Origin: Antarcticibacterium flavum
GTDB lineage: Bacteria; Bacteroidota; Bacteroidia; Flavobacteriales; Flavobacteriaceae
Assembly: GCF_006159205.1 (NCBI RefSeq)
Contig: NZ_CP040812.1
Location: 1,054,001 to 1,118,000, forward strand
Reading direction: 5' to 3'
Length of the DNA stretch: 64,000 nucleotides
Shown here one piece after another: positions 35,869-43,538 of this stretch (within the stretch, counting starts at the first letter, position 1; each line of letters opens with the position of its first letter). Below the pieces are notes generated by a model that did not search any database, was not told where the DNA came from, and saw only the letters and a program-made list of their open reading frames with translations. The position numbers and the translations under genes were made by a program.

Positions 35869-35882
35869 CGAAATCGTTTTCG
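35869..35882. promoter_or_regulatory. LacI-type operator palindrome between lacI and susC
   Basis: CGAAATCGTTTTCG is a near-perfect 14-bp palindrome with a central CG, the normal form of LacI-family operators. It is 93 bp before the lacI start and 113 bp before the susC start, so one site can serve both genes. Confidence 0.7.
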
Positions 35883-35904
35883 ATCCTGTTTTCGGGAGAT
35901 GGCG

Positions 35905-35936
35905 TCTGGAAAGCACTCCTATTTTACATACCTTTA
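35905..35936 (+). promoter_or_regulatory. Possible susC promoter
   Basis: TCTG (35905-35908), 20-bp spacer, TACCTTTA (35929-35936): one mismatch from each half of TTTG-N19-TAnnTTTG. Transcription would start near 35943, about 50 nt ahead of the susC ATG, with the palindrome at 35869 just upstream. Confidence 0.4.
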
Positions 35937-35994
35937 ACATCTGGAAGTGAGAATATAAAAGTTAAAAATTTTAGTCGAACTAATTAATACATTT

Positions 35995-38940
35995 ATGAGA
36001 ACATTATTTAAAAGCACATTGTTACTGCTGTTTATGCTGCCAATGAGCTTTTTTGCCCAATCAACCGTAAGTGGTACTGTGACAGAGAGTGGCACAGGTT
36101 TGCCAATACCGGGGGTCAATATTATTGTACAGGGAACCTCCACCGGGACAACTACCGATTTTGATGGTAATTACACTCTTTCAAATCTTAACGAAAACGA
36201 TGTACTTGTTTATTCATTCCTTGGTTTTGCGGCCAAAGAGATTGTTTACGCCGGTCAAACCCGTTTGGATGTGCAACTGGACGAAAGCGAAGCTACCCTT
36301 GAAGAAGTAGTTTTAATAGGTTATGGTTCTACCACCAGGCAGGATGCTACAGGAGCTGTTGAAAAAATAAGCCCCGAATCCTTTAACCGTGGCGCTGTTG
36401 TATCTCCCGAAACCCTTATAGCAGGTAAATCTGCAGGGGTTAGGATTACCCCAAGCAGTGAGCCGGGTGGTGGCGGTGAAATAAGAATTCGTGGAGGTTC
36501 TTCCCTATCAGGGAACAATTCCCCGCTTATCGTGGTGGATGGGATCCCATTGGACCAGCGAGGTGTGCAGGGGGTTCGTAACCAGCTTAATGCCATAAAC
36601 CCGGAGGAGATCGAAGATTTCGTGATCCTAAAGGATGCTGCCGCTACTTCCATTTATGGATCCAGAGCTTCCAACGGGGTTATCCTTATTACAACTAAAA
36701 GAGGAAGCCTTGCTTCCGGTTTCAATCTTGAATATGATCTTAAAGCATCTGTAGGCCAAATTACCGACAAGGTGAACGTCTTAAATGCAGATCAATTTCG
36801 TACTCTTATTAATGACACACAGGGAACTGATCCTTCACTTTTAGGAAATACCAGTACAGACTGGCAGGACCAGATCTATCGCACCTCAATAGGGGCTATT
36901 CATAACCTTACTCTTTCTGAAGGTTTTGAGAATTTCACCTACAGGGTGAACTTTAACCGTACAGATCAACAAGGGGTTCTACAGACAGATTTATATGAGA
37001 GGAATGCCGTTAACCTGGTGCTTACTCAAAACCTGCTGGACAATGATCTAAAACTTACTTTAAATGCAAAAGGTATTGTAGACCGTAACAGGTTTGCAGA
37101 CCAGGGCGCAATAGGTGCCGCGGTTTCCTTTGACCCTACTCAACCCGTATATGATCCTACCAGCCCGTTTGACGGCTTCTTTGAATTCAGGACAGGCGAT
37201 ACTACTATGGACGAGATGAGACAGGCCACGAGAAACCCTGTAGCAATGCTTCAGCAAAATGATAACAATGCCGAAAACCTTAGGACGATCACTAACCTTA
37301 ATGTAGACTACAGGCTTCCATTTTTAGATGGCCTTAGATTCAACCTCAATGCAGGTATAGATTATTCGGAACTTGAAGGGGAACAATTTCGACCACTTAC
37401 ATCTGCAGTAATAGGAGAGCCGGTGGCTTTTGAGAATTATTACTGGGGAATGAACAGGAACACCTTACTTGACTTTTATTTTAATTACAGGACAGAGGTA
37501 GATGCTATAAACACTAAACTGGATCTTACTGCCGGTCATTCCTTCCAGGAGTTCTATATTCAAAGCCAAAGTAGATTTACCCAAAACAGTGAACTTACAA
37601 CCTTTCCCGAGGCGATAAACAGGAATGCCCTGGAATCGTATTTTGCAAGAGCAAGCTTTGATATCTCCAACAGGTATTTAATTTCTGCAAGTTTCCGTCG
37701 TGATGGTTCGTCAAGATTTTCTGAAGAAAACCGCTGGGCGAATTTCCCATCGGTATCTGTAGGTTGGAAGATAATGAACGAACCCTTTATGCAGAACAGC
37801 AATACATTCTCAGACCTTAAATTGCGTGCAGGTTACGGGGTCACCGGTAACCAGGAGATTGGTCCTAATTATGGTTATTTAGGATTATACACCCCAAGCC
37901 AGGGTGGAGCCAGGGTACAATTTGGTTATAACCCTGATGGTAGCCGTAGATTTGTGAATACCATAAGGCCAGAAGAATTTGATGCCAACCTTAAGTGGGA
38001 AGAACTTCAAACCTATAATGCCGGTATTGATTTCGGTTTCTTTAACAACAGGTTTACAGGTAGCGTAGATGCTTATTACAGGGAGACAAAAGACCTTCTT
38101 GCGACAGTGCCTGTACCGGCCGGTGCAAACCTGTCAGATTTCCTTACCACTAACGTAGGGCAAACCGTTAGCCGCGGGGTAGAGATTGGATTGAACGGAC
38201 TTTTGGTTAATACAGAAGATTTTAACTGGAGCGTAAACTATAACTTAACTTTCCAGGATCTTGAGATCACCCAGCTTTCTCTTGGTGAAAACCCCGATTT
38301 CTTTATACCGCAGGGAGGAATCTCCGGAGGTGTAGGAAATACGATCCAGCTTTGGAAAGAAGGTTACGATCCAACTACCTTCTTTGTTTTCCGCCAGGTG
38401 TATAATGAGCAGGGACAGCCTATTGAAGGCGCCTATGTAGACGTGAACGGTGATAACCAGATAACAGAGGCAGACAGGCAGCCATATAAAAAAGCTACTC
38501 CAGATTTTTATATGGGATTCACAAACAGCCTTAGCTACAAAGATTTTGACCTTAGCTTTACATTTAGAGGAAACTTTAATAACTATGTGTATAACAACAC
38601 CCAGTCTTCCAATGGATTTGTAGGCGCAGGAACAATAACTCCGCAGCCTTATTATTCCAACCTTAACTCCAATGTATTGGAATCTAATTTCAGAAATAAT
38701 CAGTTCTTTTCAGATTATTACATTCAAAGAGCAGATTTTGTAAGGCTGGATAACCTATCTCTGGGATACCTTATACCAAACAACAGGGATGATGTGGCTG
38801 TGAGAGTGAGCTTAACAGGTACCAACCTTTTTGTGATCACCAATTATGAAGGACTTGATCCTGAAATAAGCAATGGTATAGATAACAACTTCTACCCAAG
38901 AACCAGGAACGTGGTTTTAGGACTTAACTTTATATTTTAA
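35995..38940 (+). CDS. susC: SusC-type TonB-dependent outer-membrane transporter
   Basis: 981 residues. Signal peptide (PMSFFAQ, cut near residue 22), carboxypeptidase-regulatory-like domain at about 25-100 (VSGTVTESGTGLPIPGVNI), TonB-box region EEVVLIGYG (about 104-112), plug domain with SRASNGVILITTKRG, and a long beta barrel ending in aromatic FIF. It imports maltooligosaccharides together with the SusD lipoprotein encoded 16 bp downstream. It leads the plus-strand starch operon. The only odd point is an in-CDS copy of CGAAAACGAT near 36191, which is likely chance. Confidence 0.96.
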   Translation: MRTLFKSTLLLLFMLPMSFFAQSTVSGTVTESGTGLPIPGVNIIVQGTSTGTTTDFDGNYTLSNLNENDVLVYSFLGFAAKEIVYAGQTRLDVQLDESEATLEEVVLIGYGSTTRQDATGAVEKISPESFNRGAVVSPETLIAGKSAGVRITPSSEPGGGGEIRIRGGSSLSGNNSPLIVVDGIPLDQRGVQGVRNQLNAINPEEIEDFVILKDAAATSIYGSRASNGVILITTKRGSLASGFNLEYDLKASVGQITDKVNVLNADQFRTLINDTQGTDPSLLGNTSTDWQDQIYRTSIGAIHNLTLSEGFENFTYRVNFNRTDQQGVLQTDLYERNAVNLVLTQNLLDNDLKLTLNAKGIVDRNRFADQGAIGAAVSFDPTQPVYDPTSPFDGFFEFRTGDTTMDEMRQATRNPVAMLQQNDNNAENLRTITNLNVDYRLPFLDGLRFNLNAGIDYSELEGEQFRPLTSAVIGEPVAFENYYWGMNRNTLLDFYFNYRTEVDAINTKLDLTAGHSFQEFYIQSQSRFTQNSELTTFPEAINRNALESYFARASFDISNRYLISASFRRDGSSRFSEENRWANFPSVSVGWKIMNEPFMQNSNTFSDLKLRAGYGVTGNQEIGPNYGYLGLYTPSQGGARVQFGYNPDGSRRFVNTIRPEEFDANLKWEELQTYNAGIDFGFFNNRFTGSVDAYYRETKDLLATVPVPAGANLSDFLTTNVGQTVSRGVEIGLNGLLVNTEDFNWSVNYNLTFQDLEITQLSLGENPDFFIPQGGISGGVGNTIQLWKEGYDPTTFFVFRQVYNEQGQPIEGAYVDVNGDNQITEADRQPYKKATPDFYMGFTNSLSYKDFDLSFTFRGNFNNYVYNNTQSSNGFVGAGTITPQPYYSNLNSNVLESNFRNNQFFSDYYIQRADFVRLDNLSLGYLIPNNRDDVAVRVSLTGTNLFVITNYEGLDPEISNGIDNNFYPRTRNVVLGLNFIF

Positions 38941-38956
38941 ATAAAAGATTACTATT

Positions 38957-40555
38957 ATGTATAAAAAATTTAAACCGGTTTTAATTCTGTTTCTTGGAAG
39001 CATGCTGGTGTGGTCCTGCCAGGATTCACTGGATCTCTCCCCGGAAGATAACAGAGCAACTGCAGGCTCGGCCTTGCAGGATGCAGCAACCTATGAAGAG
39101 TTTTTGGCCAAACTATATGCAGGCTTATCCTTAAGCGGGCAGCAAGGGCCGGCAGGAAATCCTGATCTTCAGGGTTTGGATGAAGGTTTCTCCAATTATG
39201 TGAGATTATTCTTTAATCTCCAGGAACTTACCACAGATGAGGCACTTATTGGCTGGAACGATGGTACTGTTTATGACCTTCATTACCAAAGCTGGACTGC
39301 AGGTAATGAGTTCGTGAGGACAATGTACAGCAGGTTACTTTACCAGGTGAGTCTTGTAAATGAATTTTTAAGGCAAACAGACCCTGCTTCCCTGGATGAC
39401 AGAGGAGTTCCTGGAGAGCTTAGATCCACTATTGAAGATTACCGTGCAGAGGCAAGGTTCCTTAGAGCTCTTAGCTACTACCACGCTCTGGACCTTTTTG
39501 GAAGACCAGCTTTTGTGACTGAACAGGATCCTACTGGAGCTTTCCTTCCTCCACAAACTTCAAAGGAAGATTTGTTCTCTTATATTGAAAGTGAACTACT
39601 GGCAATAGAGAATGAGATTATAGATGCAAAACAAAATGAATACGGCCGGGCAGACAGGGCTGCAGTTTGGATGCTCCTTTCAAAGTTGTATCTAAATGCT
39701 GAAGTTTATACCGGTAATGCGAGATATGCAGAGGTTATTGAATACACGCAAAAGACCATAAACTCCGGTTATCAAATTGCAGATGTTCCTTACAGTTACC
39801 TGTTCATGGCAGATAATGACCAAAATGGAGCTCAAAATGAGATCATCTTCCCGGTGACCTATGATGGGTTAAACACCCAAAGCTATGGTGGAACAACTTA
39901 TATCATCCACGCAGCAATTGGCGGGGACATGGATCCTTCAGAATTTGGAGTAAACGGTGGTTGGGCCGGTCTTAGAACTACCCAGCAATTTGTTGATACC
40001 TTTCCAAATGGTGCAGAGTCTGAAGATTTAAGGGCTATGTTCTTTACTGAAGGACAGAATAAGGAAGTAACAAGAATAGCTCCATTTACAGAGGGTTATG
40101 CCGTGACAAAGTTTACGAATATGAGGTCTGACGGCACCCCGGGTAGCGACCCATCTGGCGAATTTCCAGACACAGATTTCCCAATGTTCCGTCTTGCAGA
40201 TGCTTACTTAATGTATGCTGAAGCTGTAGTAAGAGGTGGCGGTGGAAGCCCTGCACAGGCCGCAACTTATATAAATGAGCTAAGAGAGCGTGCTTATGGA
40301 GATAATAGCGGTGATATAGCTGCAGCCGATCTTACCCTTAATTTTATACTTGCTGAAAGAGCCAGGGAACTTTATTGGGAAGGACATCGCAGGACAGACC
40401 TAATAAGATTTAATAGATTCTCAGATAACGGAATCTGGGCATTTAAAGGAGGCGTTCCCCAGGGGGCAACTACATCTGCTTTTAGAGATTTATTCCCTAT
40501 TCCCGCTGCGGAACTTGGTGTAAATACCAATTTGACTCAAAACCCCGGTTATTAA
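38957..40555 (+). CDS. susD: SusD-type glycan-binding lipoprotein
   Basis: 532 residues with a lipoprotein signal (LVWSC, Cys21). The RagB/SusD tetratricopeptide-like fold is supported by YRAEARFLRALSYYHALDLFGRPAFV near residue 160-185 and the C-terminal family motif ELRERAYGD ... ILAERARELYWEGHRRTDLIRF. It caps SusC at the cell surface and binds the incoming starch fragments. The C-terminal PIPAAELGVNTNLTQNPGY is the typical SusD ending. Confidence 0.96.
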   Translation: MYKKFKPVLILFLGSMLVWSCQDSLDLSPEDNRATAGSALQDAATYEEFLAKLYAGLSLSGQQGPAGNPDLQGLDEGFSNYVRLFFNLQELTTDEALIGWNDGTVYDLHYQSWTAGNEFVRTMYSRLLYQVSLVNEFLRQTDPASLDDRGVPGELRSTIEDYRAEARFLRALSYYHALDLFGRPAFVTEQDPTGAFLPPQTSKEDLFSYIESELLAIENEIIDAKQNEYGRADRAAVWMLLSKLYLNAEVYTGNARYAEVIEYTQKTINSGYQIADVPYSYLFMADNDQNGAQNEIIFPVTYDGLNTQSYGGTTYIIHAAIGGDMDPSEFGVNGGWAGLRTTQQFVDTFPNGAESEDLRAMFFTEGQNKEVTRIAPFTEGYAVTKFTNMRSDGTPGSDPSGEFPDTDFPMFRLADAYLMYAEAVVRGGGGSPAQAATYINELRERAYGDNSGDIAAADLTLNFILAERARELYWEGHRRTDLIRFNRFSDNGIWAFKGGVPQGATTSAFRDLFPIPAAELGVNTNLTQNPGY

Positions 40556-40571
40556 TATTAAAAAAATTAAA

Positions 40572-41732
40572 ATGAAAAAATTATCAATCTTATTGTTGGC
40601 ATTTGTAGCATTTGCAGGGATCTCTTCCTGTACAAGTGACGATGACGTTGTATTTATAGCACAACCAGATCCTGAAGGGATCAATTTTGTCAACACTTTT
40701 AATGAAACCTACATTTTAACCGCCGCTACCGGCACCAATGTTGCTGAAAGATTTGTATGGAACACAGTAGACTTTGATGTTCCTACAAATATAACTTACG
40801 AATTACAGGGAACGGCAGACGCCAGTTTTGAAACCTTTGATGTCCTGGGAGCTACCGGAAATAACAACCTGGCAGTAACAGTAAATCAACTAAGAAGCCT
40901 TGCTGAAGATGCCGGTTTGGATAATGATCCAGATACCGATGCACCAAACTCGGGGCAACTTTATTTCAGGGTCCGCGCATTTGCAGGTACAGATGGTGGA
41001 AATCCTTTGAATGTCTCTTCTGAAGAAAGATCGATCACAGTAGTTCTTCCTGAAACTGCAGTAGAAGAGGAAGAAGTATTCAAGGATCTTTTTCTTGTTG
41101 GAAGCGGTTCCCCAACCGGCTGGGACAATACAGCCAACAGCAATAACTATCCTTTATTCAGAGATCCTGCAAATCCTAATATCTATACTTACACAGGAAG
41201 ACTTGAAGGTGGAGATGATATGTTCTGGAAGTTGATCGAAGTAAAAGGACAGTGGGCACCACAATATGGAGGTGAAAATGGAACTTTGCTTTACAGAGAA
41301 ACTGAGGCAGATCCAGATCCACCGGCAATCGCCATTCCTTCAAGCGGTTATTATACTATAACAGTCAACCTTGAGGATATGACCTATACATTAGAACCTT
41401 ATGATGCCAGTGGTGCTGCTACTTATGACATTATGGGTCTTGTTGGTGATGGAACTTCTGTAGGATGGCCAAATGACGATAATCCTGAACTGGATATTCA
41501 AATGACCCAATCACAATTTGATGAGCACATCTGGTTCCTTCAGGACATAGAATTATCTGATGGGCCTATAAAATTTAGAGCAAACCTCAACTGGGATGTT
41601 AATTGGGGATCTGATACTTTCCCAAGCGGTCTGGCCACCAATGGAGGTCCAGATATTCCAGCACAGGAAGGCACGTACGACATCTGGTTTAATGACCTAA
41701 CGGGTAGATATATTCTTATTCCTGTAGAATAA
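40572..41732 (+). CDS. susE: SusE/SusF-type outer-membrane starch-binding lipoprotein
   Basis: 386 residues, lipoprotein signal (FAGISSC, Cys20). A SusE-type N-terminal domain (about 30-140) is followed by two starch-binding-like beta domains, each with the pattern FLVGSGSPTGWDN ... ; second copy around MGLVGDGTSVGWPNDDNPEL (residues 290-310). It should hold starch at the surface for the amylase. Bacteroides has separate SusE and SusF; here there is one protein. Confidence 0.9.
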   Translation: MKKLSILLLAFVAFAGISSCTSDDDVVFIAQPDPEGINFVNTFNETYILTAATGTNVAERFVWNTVDFDVPTNITYELQGTADASFETFDVLGATGNNNLAVTVNQLRSLAEDAGLDNDPDTDAPNSGQLYFRVRAFAGTDGGNPLNVSSEERSITVVLPETAVEEEEVFKDLFLVGSGSPTGWDNTANSNNYPLFRDPANPNIYTYTGRLEGGDDMFWKLIEVKGQWAPQYGGENGTLLYRETEADPDPPAIAIPSSGYYTITVNLEDMTYTLEPYDASGAATYDIMGLVGDGTSVGWPNDDNPELDIQMTQSQFDEHIWFLQDIELSDGPIKFRANLNWDVNWGSDTFPSGLATNGGPDIPAQEGTYDIWFNDLTGRYILIPVE

Positions 41733-41750
41733 ACGATCTATTGATCATAT

Positions 41751-41817
41751 AGAAGCTGTCCGCGGGTTTAAATGGTTGGGAATATCAAAACCATTATAAT
41801 TCCACCGGACAGCTTCT
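41751..41817 (+). terminator. Nested hairpin between susE and the amylase gene
   Basis: Outer arms AGAAGCTGTCCG and CGGACAGCTTCT are a perfect 12-bp pair; an inner pair AATGGTT/AACCATT lies inside. A short T-rich stretch follows (CTTTAATTT). It may lower but not stop read-through, giving more susCDE than amylase mRNA, or protect the 3' end of the upstream message. Confidence 0.65.
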
Positions 41818-41838
41818 TTAATTTAAAATATAATAGAA

Positions 41839-43290
41839 ATGAAGAAAAGACTTTTAATTTTTGGAGCTATGATCTCAATGGGCCTGGGTTTCAATGCCTG
41901 CTCAAGTGATGATCCTGTAGATCCCAATGATGACAACCCGGGACAAACCCCTGAGGTTCCTGAAACACCTGCTGCACCGGGAGCGTTAAACCTTGCCGAT
42001 TATAATAATGGCTCCGGTATAATGATGCAGGCTTTTTATTGGGACGTGGAGCCAAGGCATCAATGGTGGACCACTATTGACGAGAAAATAGCTGGTTGGG
42101 CAGATGCAGGTGTAAACCGAATTTGGATCCCGCCGGCATCAAAAGGCCAATCTGGAGGTTACTCTATGGGATACGACCCATCAGATTATTTTGACCTGGG
42201 TGAATATATGCAACACGGCACCCTGCCAACAAGATTTGGCACAAGGGAAGAGCTGGGCGACCTTATCAACACAGCCCATGCCAATAACATAGAGGTGATC
42301 GCAGACATCGTTCTCAACCACAATTCCGGCGGTGGACTTGAATGGAATCCTTACCGTGAGAAAGATACCTGGACGTTATTTGATGAGGAACACGGGAATG
42401 CTTCGGGAAAATTCAATAGAAATTATGAGAATTTCTACCCCAACAGCACCAGCCAGTATGATGATGGCAGTTTATTCTATGAGGAAACAAACCTTGACCA
42501 TAACCAGGAATATGTTCAAAACTGGTTATGGAAAGCAGATTATTCCGTAGCCAATTATTATAAGAACGAAGTAGGATTTGACGGCTGGAGATTTGATTAT
42601 GTACTCGGGTTTGAGCCTTGGGTAGTAAAGGAATGGATGGACGCTGTAGGTGGATACGCTGTAGCCGAACTTTGGGATGGTAATCCAAATGTGCTGGAGG
42701 ATTATATTGAAGAGACGGGAATAGCAGTATTCGACTTTGCTACTTTTTACAAACTGGACGAGGCTCTGGACAGGAATGACGATCTTACCATATTGGAAAG
42801 ACATATGGTGTGGCAAAATTATCCTGAAAAAGCTGTCACTTTCACCGCCAATCATGATACAGAGAAAGACCCGAATGAGCATAATAACATCTCTGTGGAA
42901 AATAAAATGAAAGCCTATGCTTTCATACTAACCCACCCGGGATATCCTACTATATTTTATTTAGATTATGAGAACCAGAATTTCCAGGAGGATCTAAAAC
43001 AATTAATGCTTATCAATAATTCCCTTGCAACAGGAGATGTTGAGATTCTTTATGTTGATAATGATGAATATGTGATGAAGCGCAGTGGTGATGGTACTAA
43101 TCCCGGGCTTATACTTTATATTAATAACAGCAGTAATACAAAGAGAAGAAATATTACAACCGGCTGGAACAATAAAAAGATAATGGATTATACTTATCAA
43201 ACAAGCTACTCTCCTGTAACAGGTGACAATGGAGGTGTAAGTATTGAAGCACCGGGGAATTCATACAGTGTGTATTCTATAATGGAATAG
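41839..43290 (+). CDS. susG: Surface alpha-amylase lipoprotein (SusG position, GH13)
   Basis: 483 residues, lipoprotein signal (GFNAC, Cys21) followed by a Ser/Asp then Pro-rich linker to about residue 48, a form that suits export to the cell surface in Bacteroidota. The GH13 barrel begins GIMMQAFYWD and has IPPASKGQSGGYSMGYDPSDYFD, the pattern of the archaeal/plant-type alpha-amylase subfamily. Catalytic residues are Asp253 (DGWRFDYV), Glu277 (VAELWDG) and Asp340 (TANHDTEKD). It makes the first endo-cuts in starch. It differs in subfamily from the other GH13 enzymes in the window. Confidence 0.93.
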   Translation: MKKRLLIFGAMISMGLGFNACSSDDPVDPNDDNPGQTPEVPETPAAPGALNLADYNNGSGIMMQAFYWDVEPRHQWWTTIDEKIAGWADAGVNRIWIPPASKGQSGGYSMGYDPSDYFDLGEYMQHGTLPTRFGTREELGDLINTAHANNIEVIADIVLNHNSGGGLEWNPYREKDTWTLFDEEHGNASGKFNRNYENFYPNSTSQYDDGSLFYEETNLDHNQEYVQNWLWKADYSVANYYKNEVGFDGWRFDYVLGFEPWVVKEWMDAVGGYAVAELWDGNPNVLEDYIEETGIAVFDFATFYKLDEALDRNDDLTILERHMVWQNYPEKAVTFTANHDTEKDPNEHNNISVENKMKAYAFILTHPGYPTIFYLDYENQNFQEDLKQLMLINNSLATGDVEILYVDNDEYVMKRSGDGTNPGLILYINNSSNTKRRNITTGWNNKKIMDYTYQTSYSPVTGDNGGVSIEAPGNSYSVYSIME

Positions 43291-43410
43291 CAGGAATATA
43301 TTTGCTTCTCCTATTTTAGGATATCCGGGGAAAGAGTCTGGACCGCTTTCGCTGCCAGAATAAAAATTAAGAATCCAGGGCCATTACAATAGGTCCATAA
43401 TGAAATTTAA

Positions 43411-43445
43411 AAAAAGGTGCTTTCCAGTTGGAGAGCACCTTTTTT
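43411..43445 (+). terminator. Terminator of the plus-strand starch operon
   Basis: GGTGCTTTCC-AGTT-GGAGAGCACC with flanking AAAAA and TTTTTT, about 120 bp after the amylase stop. One wobble in the stem. Confidence 0.8.
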
Positions 43446-43480
43446 ATTTCTTCCTAAAGATTCAGCAACCGTGTGGTATA

Positions 43481-43517
43481 AAAAAGACTGCCGGGAAGAT
43501 CCCGGCAGCCTCTTTTT
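43481..43517 (-). terminator. Terminator of the minus-strand glycoside hydrolase operon
   Basis: CTGCCGGG-AAGAT-CCCGGCAG (43488-43508) with a T run on the minus strand after it. It sits 30 bp past the stop at 43539 and meets the plus-strand terminator tail to tail. Confidence 0.85.
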
Positions 43518-43538
43518 TTGGAGACATTTTTTTAACAC

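Noticed and set aside
36190..36200. CGAAAACGAT inside susC as an extra operator
   Set aside because: It lies in coding sequence, lacks the second half-site, and the codons (Asn-Glu-Asn-Asp) suit the protein.
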